Source: an uncultured Hungatella sp.
GTDB taxonomy: Bacteria; Bacillota; Clostridia; Lachnospirales; Lachnospiraceae
NCBI GenBank assembly: GCA_910585645.1
Contig: CAJUFP010000121.1
Coordinates: 1 to 13,544 of the forward strand
Length of the DNA stretch: 13,544 bases
Direction: 5' to 3'
In this document: positions 7,279 to 13,530 of the stretch, piece by piece
Position numbering within the stretch: position 1 is the first letter of the stretch
Layout: each line of letters opens with the position of its first letter
Made by a program: the position numbers and the translations under genes
Notes under the pieces: generated by a model
The model's input: only the letters and a program-made list of their open reading frames with translations
The model's database searches: none
What the model was told of the DNA's origin: nothing

Positions 7279-9608
7279 CCTACCCCTTTCTCCTGGCCGG
7301 CACGGCCGCTCTTCTTCGCTGCAAGAGAGCGTTTCTGCTGTACCATGAATTCAAACTGTTCTGTGGAAATGCCGGCTTCCTGCAGCCGTTCCAGCCGTCT
7401 CTGGCGACGGGCCATACGGGCTTCGTCCTCTTTTTGCCGATTTCGCTGCCTGAGAAAGACCGCGCTGCCTGCCGCCGCCCCGAGGGCAAGGATGGCAGCG
7501 GCTGTAAGCCATGCAGCAAAGGGAATAGCCGCAAAAAACTGCTTTACAGCCTGGATCAGGGAATCTTTCACACCTCCATCGGCGATGACAGCGTCTTCAC
7601 CGGCGCTGCTTGCCTCCAAAGGGGCCTCGGCGGAAAGGGGGGCGAGAAGGTTTTTGGCGCTGTCAGATTCCTCACCGGAGCCGTTTTCGGCAGGTGTCTC
7701 CTGGCTTTTTGATTCTGCCAGGGAGACCACAGAGGCAGGGAGCATAACCTGGTCGGGAGACATGGCCTTCACCGTGAGATAAGTATATCCGATCTTCTGG
7801 TCATTCCAGTAATACTGGACTCTGGCAATAGAGCCTGCCGGGTCGTTTGCTGTCAGGTCATAGGCCAGCTGGGACGTCACAGAATCAAAGTCCGCGTCCT
7901 TGGGGACGGTTATCTTCATATCAGGGTCCAGCTCCAGGCCGGAAAGTCCGGTGGGAGAAAGCCCGCCGATCATCATGTCATTTTCCACAGAGGTAAAGCC
8001 GGTGTCAAAATCAGCGGCTGACACGGTGAGAAAGTTCTTAAAGCCAAAATTCAGCATGGCTTTTGTGTCTGTGTAATGGGAGGAGTGTCCGTTTAAGATC
8101 ACTGCCACCAGAGTCATACCGTCCCGTCTGGCAAAGGTTACCAGAGTGTTGCCGGCCAGAGAAGTATAACCGGTCTTCCCGCCTAAAGCGCCGCTGTAGT
8201 ATTCCGGCATATTTTTCTTGATCATCTTGTGGCCCGGGTAAATGCGCAGCCCCTCCCGGTTCCACTTGGTGGGGGGAAGGTCATAATAGAGGGTGGAGTC
8301 AATCCCCATAAAGGTTTCATTGTTAAGGGCGGCCCGTCCGATCAGGGCCATGTCATAGGCGGATGTGTAGTGGTTCGGGTCGTTGAGGCCGCTTGGGTTG
8401 GAAAAATGGGAATCCTGACAGCCCAGAGCCGCCGCCCGGGCATTCATCAGTTCCGCAAAGGCTTCCACGCTTCCCGCCACATGTTCTGCCAGAGCGTTGG
8501 CCGATTCATTGGCAGACTGGAGCAGCAGGGCATAGAGACAGTCTCTGACGCTTAACACGTCCCCCTCGTCCAGCCCCGCGCTTTTACTGCCCTCCTCCAC
8601 ATTGTAAACCGCGTTGTGGGAAAAAGTGACCATCTCGTCCAGATCGCACCGCTCAATGACAATAAGAGCTGTAAGGATCTTTGTGATGCTGGCCGGGTAA
8701 TAAGGCGTGTGCATGTTTTTTCCGTAAAGCACGGTCCCTGTGTCCGCGTCCATCACAATACCGCCTTCCGCCTGTATGGAGATATTGTCAGGCCACTGGG
8801 AGGCAGCCTGGGTCTTCACAGGAAAAAGCCCGGTCAGAAGGGTGACGCACAGGAAAAGGACTCCGCTTTGTTTGGCTCTGCGGCCGCGGATCACAAGGAA
8901 AAGGCACAGGAAAAAGATCAATAGCACAGAACCCGCGAACAGGCCTCCGATCCGCGCGGCCGTATCCATAAAAAAGGGTTCCGGGACAATATTGATAAGC
9001 AGGTCTGTGCGGGCATCCAGGATCCAGAGGTCATTGTCAAAAAATATCTTGTGGAAAATAATAAAATATTTTGTGAAATCTGTGGATATCAGCGCCGCCA
9101 GGCCGCAGGCAATGACAAAAAACAGTCCGCACCCTGTACACACGGAAACAGGCAGCACCTTTTTAACCCTGGCCTTAAGGAGGATAAGAAGAGCCAGACA
9201 GGCCGCCGCTGCCGCCATACAGACCCGGCGGATGGCCAGCCCTCCAAGGAAAAGCCCCCGCACATCCTCCATATGGGCGATCTCCCGCTCATTAAAGAAT
9301 TCTCTTGGCTGACCGTCTACTATGGTAGGTACATGGAGATCCTCCCTCCTGCCCCGAAGGTAGGCCATCATCTCATGAGTCACATCCAAAAGATCGTCCA
9401 TCTCCATGTGGACGCTGGCAGTAACGTTATATTTGGCGTATTCCTTTTCATAATATCCGGGAGTCCAGTAGGCGACAGCTTCCACCGAGGTGATGAGAAG
9501 CGTGATAATTAGACAAAACGTAAACAAAATGCCCAGGGCATAATGGATGGTTTTCAGTTTAAACACCTCCCGATTTCTTGTTATAAAACCTGTCCATTGC
9601 AGTCTCAT
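7275..9608 (-). CDS. Fusion of a Lit-like (TIGR01906/DUF1461) membrane domain and an S11 D-Ala-D-Ala carboxypeptidase
   Basis: Numbered from the ATG at 9608 (777 codons). Residues about 22-240 match the TIGR01906/DUF1461 family, whose studied members are lipoprotein intramolecular transacylases (Lit). There are four membrane helices (about 22-45, 124-145, 152-174, 219-240), plus FFNEREIAHMEDV with His112 and FHKIFF with His186; Lit uses two such histidines about 72 residues apart. After a basic loop (RGRRAK) comes a signal-peptide-like helix (249-268), then an S11 DD-carboxypeptidase with SITK (Ser307), SAN (365-367) and KTG (478-480), which trims the terminal D-Ala of peptidoglycan peptides. 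An acidic, Ser-rich spacer, a membrane helix (about 692-718) and a basic cytosolic tail follow. Topology places both catalytic parts outside. The start is uncertain: an ATG at the predicted +1, or CTG at 9557 (Leu18) behind GGGAGG. The gene overlaps the kinase gene by 4 bp. Confidence 0.88.
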   Translation of the reverse strand: MRLQWTGFITRNREVFKLKTIHYALGILFTFCLIITLLITSVEAVAYWTPGYYEKEYAKYNVTASVHMEMDDLLDVTHEMMAYLRGRREDLHVPTIVDGQPREFFNEREIAHMEDVRGLFLGGLAIRRVCMAAAAACLALLILLKARVKKVLPVSVCTGCGLFFVIACGLAALISTDFTKYFIIFHKIFFDNDLWILDARTDLLINIVPEPFFMDTAARIGGLFAGSVLLIFFLCLFLVIRGRRAKQSGVLFLCVTLLTGLFPVKTQAASQWPDNISIQAEGGIVMDADTGTVLYGKNMHTPYYPASITKILTALIVIERCDLDEMVTFSHNAVYNVEEGSKSAGLDEGDVLSVRDCLYALLLQSANESANALAEHVAGSVEAFAELMNARAAALGCQDSHFSNPSGLNDPNHYTSAYDMALIGRAALNNETFMGIDSTLYYDLPPTKWNREGLRIYPGHKMIKKNMPEYYSGALGGKTGYTSLAGNTLVTFARRDGMTLVAVILNGHSSHYTDTKAMLNFGFKNFLTVSAADFDTGFTSVENDMMIGGLSPTGLSGLELDPDMKITVPKDADFDSVTSQLAYDLTANDPAGSIARVQYYWNDQKIGYTYLTVKAMSPDQVMLPASVVSLAESKSQETPAENGSGEESDSAKNLLAPLSAEAPLEASSAGEDAVIADGGVKDSLIQAVKQFFAAIPFAAWLTAAAILALGAAAGSAVFLRQRNRQKEDEARMARRQRRLERLQEAGISTEQFEFMVQQKRSLAAKKSGRAGQEKGVG
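9564..9571 (-). promoter_or_regulatory. Strong Shine-Dalgarno inside the annotated start of the fusion gene
   Basis: On the minus strand GGGAGGTG occupies 9571-9564, eight bases before an in-frame CTG (9557-9555, Leu18). No SD precedes the ATG at 9608. The natural start may therefore be CTG at 9557, directly before the first membrane helix. The in-frame GTG at 9566 overlaps the SD itself and is unlikely. Confidence 0.5.
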
Positions 9609-9614
9609 ATCGGA

Positions 9615-9643
9615 ATTATAGTATAATCCGGGGCAGGAGACAA
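9615..9643 (-). promoter_or_regulatory. Predicted promoter of the fusion-kinase-regulator operon
   Basis: On the minus strand TTGTCT (9643-9638) and a perfect TATAAT (9620-9615) are spaced by 17 bp. The start would fall at about 9608, the A of the annotated ATG. The transcript is either leaderless or has a ~50-nt leader to the CTG at 9557. Confidence 0.7.
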
Positions 9644-9673
9644 GAGGAAAACGGGAAATTATTGTTTAGAAAT

Positions 9674-9730
9674 GCCGGGGACGGTCCGGCAGGCCCAATG
9701 GACAAAAGGCATTGGACCTGGGGCCCCGGC
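9674..9730 (-). terminator. Long stem-loop after the HEPN-SH3b gene; probable weak terminator
   Basis: Nested inverted repeats form one long hairpin: GCCGGGG (9674-9680) with CCCCGGC (9724-9730) outside, and CAGGcCCAATG (9690-9700) with CATTGGaCCTG (9710-9720) inside, around a 9-nt loop. It lies 13 bp beyond the HEPN-SH3b stop codon. Read on the minus strand it is followed only by ATTTCT, a poor T tract, so termination may be partial. Confidence 0.55.
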
Positions 9731-9742
9731 AACGGGAAAATA

Positions 9743-10675
9743 TCAGTCTTGGGTGAGGAACTGTTTGTTCACATAGGCCTGAGTTCCGTTGTAATTGATG
9801 ATGGCCCATTCGTCGTCATAGTCTTCCACATAATCCACAATGGTGCCGTTCTCCAGGGAGCCAAGCTTTTCCCCTGCCGTGGAAGGTTCCGAGCGGACGT
9901 TCAGCACGTCGGCGGAGATCTTGTAAACCGGGGCCGGGGTGGTTTCCGGCATGGTCTCAATGGGAACGGGGGCCGTGGTGGGCGGTTCCGTCACAGGAGC
10001 AAAGGTCTCTGTGGGAACGGAAGCCGAGGTGTCTTTTTCTTCGTCCGGTTTGTCGGGATTCAGCACTCGGACTAAAACCACGATCAGGATGATGACCGCC
10101 GCGCCAAGTCCCAGGCGGACAAGGTCCACGGCAGAGAAGGAAAATCCCCGGGAAGGCTGTCTGCGCCTGCTTCTGGAGGAGGACTGTCCCCTCTGGTTTC
10201 TGGAACCGGAATTTCTCGACCCTCCGGAACTTCTTCCTGACGGACCTCTGCCTCCGGAACTTCTGGAGTTTTGAGAGCGGCCCGCAGCGGGTCTTGGGGC
10301 GGGACGTCCTTTTTTTGATTTGTATTCGTTGGCAAAGGTATAGACCTCCTGGGAGAGCAGATGGTATGCCTGGTTGGCGTCATAGGCGTCGTCATTGCCT
10401 TCATGGACAGCCTTATTGCCCAGCATACGGATCTTGTGATAGTGCTCGCAGGTGGCTTTATCGATCCACTGGTATTCGTAGAGAGCATCAATGGAAGACG
10501 CCAGATCTTCCTCAAAAACAGAAGCGTTGCCGCATAAATAATTGACCATAAGCTCAAGAACCTGGCGGGATTTTATCATGGCCATGTTGTATTGTTTTTG
10601 GCCGATCAAAGTTTCGGCGTCTTTTACACCTTGGCGTATATCTCCCCAAGTGTTTGCGATATCCGGTGCAGCCAT
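9743..10675 (-). CDS. Membrane protein with DUF4145/HEPN-like cytosolic domain and extracellular SH3b domain
   Basis: The 310-residue protein has three parts. Residues 1-118 are all-helical and resemble DUF4145, a HEPN-superfamily domain, with R83MLGNKAVH91 matching its conserved R...GN...H segment. Residues 119-178 are a low-complexity Arg/Ser/Gly linker. A membrane helix (about 183-205) follows, then a Thr/Pro-rich stalk (210-250) and a bacterial SH3 domain (251-308; VLNVRSEPSTAGEKLGSLENG), which usually binds cell-wall peptides. By the positive-inside rule the HEPN part is cytosolic and the SH3b part outside. AGGAGG lies five bases before the ATG. It is upstream of and co-oriented with the fusion operon but separated from it by a stem-loop and a new promoter. 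HEPN domains can be RNases or binding modules; no function is claimed. A wall-sensing or anchoring role is inference. Confidence 0.8.
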   Translation of the reverse strand: MAAPDIANTWGDIRQGVKDAETLIGQKQYNMAMIKSRQVLELMVNYLCGNASVFEEDLASSIDALYEYQWIDKATCEHYHKIRMLGNKAVHEGNDDAYDANQAYHLLSQEVYTFANEYKSKKGRPAPRPAAGRSQNSRSSGGRGPSGRSSGGSRNSGSRNQRGQSSSRSRRRQPSRGFSFSAVDLVRLGLGAAVIILIVVLVRVLNPDKPDEEKDTSASVPTETFAPVTEPPTTAPVPIETMPETTPAPVYKISADVLNVRSEPSTAGEKLGSLENGTIVDYVEDYDDEWAIINYNGTQAYVNKQFLTQD

Positions 10676-10718
10676 AAAAACCTCCTTGTTTTAAAAGTAC
10701 CATGCAGTCATTGGTTTC

Positions 10719-10724
10719 ATTATA
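10719..10724 (-). promoter_or_regulatory. Candidate -10 element of the HEPN-SH3b gene
   Basis: A perfect TATAAT reads on the minus strand at 10724-10719, giving a start near 10711 and a leader of about 35 nt. No good -35 lies at 16-18 bp, so the site is tentative. Confidence 0.4.
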
Positions 10725-10796
10725 CTATTATTTGACAATTTATGCACGTGAAATTTGCAAAAAATGCGCGGATAAACTTTGATGAAAAGATAACGC

Positions 10797-10825
10797 TTGA
10801 AAAGAACGGTATTGGATGATAGAAT
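10797..10825 (+). promoter_or_regulatory. Predicted promoter of trmB
   Basis: TTGAAA (10797-10802) and TAGAAT (10820-10825) are spaced 17 bp. Transcription would start near 10832, about 25 nt before the trmB ATG, leaving room for the AAAGGAGAGG ribosome binding site. Confidence 0.65.
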
Positions 10826-10856
10826 GAGAGGACAATGACATGCAAAGGAGAGGTTT

Positions 10857-11510
10857 ATGAGATTACGGCATATCCCGGGGGCTGAGGAGGAGATCGCGGG
10901 GAGTCCTTATGTGATCCAGAATCCCCGGGAGTATCGGGGCAGGTGGGCTTTGGCGTTTGGAAATGAGGATCCTGTGGTGATCGAGGTGGGGATGGGAAAA
11001 GGGAAGTTTCTTATGGAACTTGCCGCCGCCAACCCTCATATCAATTACGTGGGGATCGAGATGTATTCCAGCGTGCTCCTTAAGGCGATCCAGAAGAGAA
11101 AGGAGACCCGGCTTTCAAATCTGTGGTTTCTGCGGGAGGATGCCAGGACGCTGGCGGATATCTTTGGTTTTGGGGAGGTAGATAAGATCTATCTGAATTT
11201 TTCAGACCCCTGGCCCAAGGACCGTCACGCCAAGAGGCGTCTGACCTCTCCGGAGTTTATGGCGGTTTATGACAAGATCCTGAAAGCCGGGGGAACGGTG
11301 GAGTTTAAGACAGACAACCGGGCTCTGTTTGACTATTCCCTGGAATCGATCCCCGGGGCGGGGTGGACAGTGAAGATGCATACGTTTGACCTCCACCACA
11401 GCCCCTACGCAGAGGGGAATGTGATGACAGAGTATGAGACCAAGTTCGCGGGGGAAGGCAAGCCCATCTGTAAGCTTATCGCGGGGCGGGAGGCTCCTTT
11501 GACGGTTTAA
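10857..11510 (+). CDS. trmB: tRNA (guanine-N7-)-methyltransferase TrmB
   Basis: This 217-residue enzyme transfers a methyl group from S-adenosylmethionine to N7 of G46 in the variable loop of many tRNAs. SAM motif I is VIEVGMGKGKF, followed by the ribose-binding VGIEMYSS. The family signature NFSDPWPKDRHAKRRLT is intact, and KTDN follows further on. Length is typical. AAAGGAGAGG (10844-10853) fixes the ATG, and its own promoter lies upstream. No convincing terminator follows, so it probably reads into the small ORF and trxA. It is the second tRNA-modifying methyltransferase in the window, after trmO. Confidence 0.95.
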   Translation: MRLRHIPGAEEEIAGSPYVIQNPREYRGRWALAFGNEDPVVIEVGMGKGKFLMELAAANPHINYVGIEMYSSVLLKAIQKRKETRLSNLWFLREDARTLADIFGFGEVDKIYLNFSDPWPKDRHAKRRLTSPEFMAVYDKILKAGGTVEFKTDNRALFDYSLESIPGAGWTVKMHTFDLHHSPYAEGNVMTEYETKFAGEGKPICKLIAGREAPLTV

Positions 11511-11571
11511 ACCGGAATAGAAATCCGGAATCTGCGTATCTTAATAGAAAGCAGACCCCGGGGGAACGCCC

Positions 11572-11721
11572 ATGGCCATGAAAGAGACGATTATCAAAAA
11601 ACTGCAGCAGGCTACTTGCGACAAGACGGAGCTGAACAGAAAAGTCGTGAAATGGCAGAAGTCTTTGAAGGAAGCGGAAAAAGCCCTTAAAGACGGCGGA
11701 AAAAAGGATTCAAAGAAATAA
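11572..11721 (+). CDS. Small Lys-rich protein of unknown function (49 residues)
   Basis: An ORF runs from ATG at 11572 to TAA at 11721 and encodes 49 residues beginning MAMKETIIKKLQQATCDK. It is rich in Lys and Glu, predicted helical or coiled-coil with a disordered basic end (KDGGKKDSKK), and has one Cys. The SD is weak (GGGGGA a few bases upstream); ATG at 11578 is an alternative start. The TAA overlaps the trxA SD (TAAGGAGGAG), leaving 14 bp to trxA, an arrangement expected for coupling. It fills an otherwise empty gap between trmB and trxA in the same direction. I do not recognise the family. Confidence 0.6.
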   Translation: MAMKETIIKKLQQATCDKTELNRKVVKWQKSLKEAEKALKDGGKKDSKK

Positions 11722-11735
11722 GGAGGAGATACATT

Positions 11736-12053
11736 ATGGCAATGAAATTAACAAGCGGCAATTTTGAGACGGAGGTGTATCAGTCGGAGATTCCGGTGCT
11801 GGTAGATTTTTACGCGGACTGGTGCGGACCTTGTAAGGCTATGGCTCCGGTGGTGGAGACCCTGGCCGACGAGTACGCGGGCAAGGCAAAGGTAGGTAAG
11901 ATAAACACAGACGAGAATCAGGACATTGCCATGGAGTACGGCATCATGTCTATTCCTACATTCCTGGTGTTCAAGGGCGGAAAAGTGGTGAATAAGATGA
12001 TCGGCATGCAGGATAAGAGAAATCTTGTGGCCGCGATCGAAGAGGCGCTGTAA
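11736..12053 (+). CDS. trxA: Thioredoxin
   Basis: This 105-residue protein is a standard thioredoxin, which reduces disulfides in cytosolic proteins with electrons from thioredoxin reductase. The active site is W29CGPCK34 (Cys30, Cys33), Asp24 is the buried acid (VDFYADWC), and cis-Pro74 lies in SIPTF. Gly residues near the end (FKGGK) fit the fold. There is no signal peptide. AGGAGGAG precedes the ATG and overlaps the stop of the small upstream ORF. A terminator follows directly. No thioredoxin reductase gene is present in the window. Confidence 0.96.
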   Translation: MAMKLTSGNFETEVYQSEIPVLVDFYADWCGPCKAMAPVVETLADEYAGKAKVGKINTDENQDIAMEYGIMSIPTFLVFKGGKVVNKMIGMQDKRNLVAAIEEAL

Positions 12054-12086
12054 TAACCAGATCGTAAGAAGATCACCCAGAGAAAA

Positions 12087-12126
12087 CCGGCGGTTTTGCG
12101 GAGCTTGGTCCGCGCCGCCGTTCTTT
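12087..12126 (+). terminator. Rho-independent terminator of the trmB-trxA unit
   Basis: CGGCGG (12088-12093) pairs with CCGCCG (12115-12120), and inside it GCGGA (12098-12102) pairs with TCCGC (12109-12113). TTCTTTTA follows. Confidence 0.82.
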
Positions 12127-12129
12127 TAT

Positions 12130-12300
12130 AAAATTTTTGTTACAGTTCACGGGGCGTGGAAAACAGGATGAAAATAGGCGTCAAGCTTGCTTGTAAGACT
12201 GTTTTCATCCTGTTTTCCATATCGGGCCAACGCCCGGTGCTTCTTGTTCGGCGGAGCCGGGCAAGAAGATACCTTCCCCGTGAACAGTAACAAATTTTTT
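12130..12300. repeat. MITE-like non-coding element with 25-bp terminal inverted repeats and three internal hairpins
   Basis: Ends 12130-12154 and 12276-12300 are inverted repeats matching at 22 of 25 positions (core GTTACAGTTCACGGGG versus GTTACTGTTCACGGGG). Inside are a perfect 18-bp inverted repeat (TGGAAAACAGGATGAAAA at 12157-12174, partner at 12202-12219), a small CGGGC-CAAC-GCCCG hairpin (12223-12236), and a composite hairpin CTTCTTG...CAAGAAG (12240-12268) with CGGC-GGA-GCCG inside it. No ORF is convincing. It lies between the trxA terminator and the tRNA promoter. No clear target-site duplication is visible, but AT-rich ends could hide one. It may be a miniature transposable element or a structured RNA. 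Confidence 0.7.
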
Positions 12301-12332
12301 GAAGAATTGTGAAGATTTTATGAAAAAAGGGG

Positions 12333-12364
12333 TTGACATTTGGCGTATCATGCGATAGTATAAT
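12333..12364 (+). promoter_or_regulatory. Predicted promoter of tRNA-Lys
   Basis: A perfect TTGACA (12333-12338) and TATAAT (12359-12364) are 20 bp apart, longer than ideal; GATAGT (12355-12360) gives a 16-bp spacing instead. The palindrome TATC-ATGC-GATA (12347-12358) lies between them. The start would fall near 12368-12372, about 30 nt before the mature tRNA. Confidence 0.6.
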
Positions 12365-12400
12365 GTTCGTGTTACAAAAAAGCACACAAGTTAACAGAGA

Positions 12401-12473
12401 GCGCCTTTAGCTCAGTTGGTAGAGCAGTAGACTCTTAATCTATTTGTCCAGGGTTCGAGTCCCTGAAGGCGCA
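12401..12473 (+). tRNA. tRNA-Lys (anticodon CTT)
   Basis: This 73-nt cloverleaf has acceptor GCGCCTT/AAGGCGC, D-arm GCTC-AGTTGGTA-GAGC, anticodon stem GTAGA/TCTAT (one G-U pair) with loop CTCTTAA, T-arm CAGGG-TTCGAGT-CCCTG and discriminator A73. The anticodon CTT (12434-12436) reads AAG, the Lys codon favoured in adhE. CCA is not encoded (GGT follows). It has its own promoter and terminator. Confidence 0.96.
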
Positions 12474-12500
12474 GGTAAAGTACTGGTTTTGATGACATGG

Positions 12501-12523
12501 AGCATTGGGGCCGGTGCTTTTTT
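12501..12523 (+). terminator. Terminator after tRNA-Lys
   Basis: AGCATTG (12501-12507), loop GGGC, CGGTGCT (12512-12518), then six Ts. It ends the tRNA transcript 28 bases after the mature 3' end and leaves 34 bp before the ROK gene. Confidence 0.75.
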
Positions 12524-12556
12524 AATTTTAAAATGATTTATGAAGGGGCGGCTGAC

Positions 12557-13438
12557 ATGAAAAAACGGTATCTGTGTCTGGACACTGGGGGAACAAGTAT
12601 TAAATATGCTGTTTGCAATGAAGATGGCGATATATTGGAGAATGGAAAAACCGTGGTAGGAAAAACCCTGGAGGAATTTTTAAATCAGGTGAGGGCTGTT
12701 TATGATGCTGTGAAACCTGTAGAGGGAATTGCGTGCAGTTTTCCAGGGGAGGTCCACAGTGAAGAAGGGGTGATCTATGGGATCAGCTCAGTGGAACAGA
12801 TTCATAAATGCCCGCTAAAGAGGCTGATTTCCGAGAGATGCGATTTAAAAAAGGTTTCCATGGTCAATGACGCCAATGCTGCGGCCTTAGGGGAGGCATG
12901 GCTGGGAGTAGGGAAAGCATATAAAAATATCGCATTTGTAATTGTGGGAAGCGGTGTGGGAGGAGCAGTCATCGAAGATGGGAGACTGTATCCTGGGACA
13001 ACCATGAACAAGGCTGAGATTGGGAATTTTCCTATGGGAGGTATAAAAGACGGAGTCTTGCTGTGCTGGAGTTATTTTACGCTGGAACAGGAGGCAAGAA
13101 GATATTCCATAGCCCATGAGGAAACAGTAGATGGAATAGAGCTTATCAGCCGGGCAAACGCAGGGGATCAGGAAGCGGATGCCGCGGTGCGGGAATTTCT
13201 CCACTATATGGCGATAGGATGCGTAAACGTCCAGTTTGCCTATGACCCTGAGATCATCGCCATCGGTGGAGGTATCAGCGGCAATTCTCAGATTATAGAG
13301 GCTGTCAGGAATACATACAGAGAGCTGGTAAAGGGCCAGCAGATGGAATATCTTCAGCCTAAAATCGTAGCGTGCGAGAAGGGAAATGATGCAAATCTTT
13401 TAGGAGCATTGCGTTATTTTCTTAGGTATGAAAAATAA
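12557..13438 (+). CDS. ROK-family sugar kinase lacking the zinc motif
   Basis: This 293-residue protein is a ROK (repressor, ORF, kinase) family kinase with no DNA-binding domain, so it should phosphorylate a sugar using ATP. The phosphate-1 motif is LDTGGTSIKYAV (8-19), catalytic Asp105 lies in VNDANAAALGE, the phosphate-2 region is VIVGSGVGGAVI, and IGGGIS (236-241) with GNDANLLGA closes the fold. The usual zinc site (H-x-G and CxCGxxGC) is absent: the equivalent stretch reads EIGNFPMGGIKDG, with Asn157 where most members have His. Some beta-glucoside kinases of the family also lack zinc, so that is one candidate role. I chose ATG 12557 because AAGGGG sits eight bases upstream; an in-frame ATG at 12497 lies across the tRNA terminator. 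It looks more AT-rich than its neighbours, with many ATA, AGA and TTA codons. Confidence 0.88.
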   Translation: MKKRYLCLDTGGTSIKYAVCNEDGDILENGKTVVGKTLEEFLNQVRAVYDAVKPVEGIACSFPGEVHSEEGVIYGISSVEQIHKCPLKRLISERCDLKKVSMVNDANAAALGEAWLGVGKAYKNIAFVIVGSGVGGAVIEDGRLYPGTTMNKAEIGNFPMGGIKDGVLLCWSYFTLEQEARRYSIAHEETVDGIELISRANAGDQEADAAVREFLHYMAIGCVNVQFAYDPEIIAIGGGISGNSQIIEAVRNTYRELVKGQQMEYLQPKIVACEKGNDANLLGALRYFLRYEK

Positions 13439-13488
13439 TTTCTGTTGAGAGGCATTCTGACAGACTGGTCAATACAGGCGGTATGATG

Positions 13489-13530
13489 TTGTAACAGTTC
13501 AGATAGGTCTGCGCGTTTACCGCGCTGACC
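13489..13530. repeat. Probable edge of a second repeat: MITE-like terminus plus GC hairpin
   Basis: TTGTAACAGTTCA (13489-13501) matches the left terminal repeat of the element at 12130-12300 (TTGTTACAGTTCA) at 12 of 13 positions and in the same orientation. GGTCtGCGCG (13506-13515) and CGCGCtGACC (13521-13530) then form a hairpin with one T-T mismatch and a TTTAC loop. The rest lies beyond the window. Confidence 0.5.

Noticed and set aside
11511..11530. CCGG...CCGG hairpin after trmB as a terminator
   Set aside because: The stem is four base pairs with no T tract, so readthrough to trxA is more likely.
12347..12358. TATC-ATGC-GATA palindrome in the tRNA promoter as an operator
   Set aside because: The arms are only 4 bp and tRNA promoters are seldom repressed this way; too weak to claim.
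12497..12556. Upstream in-frame ATG for the ROK kinase, adding 20 residues
   Set aside because: It lies four bases before the tRNA terminator hairpin, has no SD, and the extra residues (MEHWGRCFFNF...) do not fit the family; ATG 12557 has a good SD.
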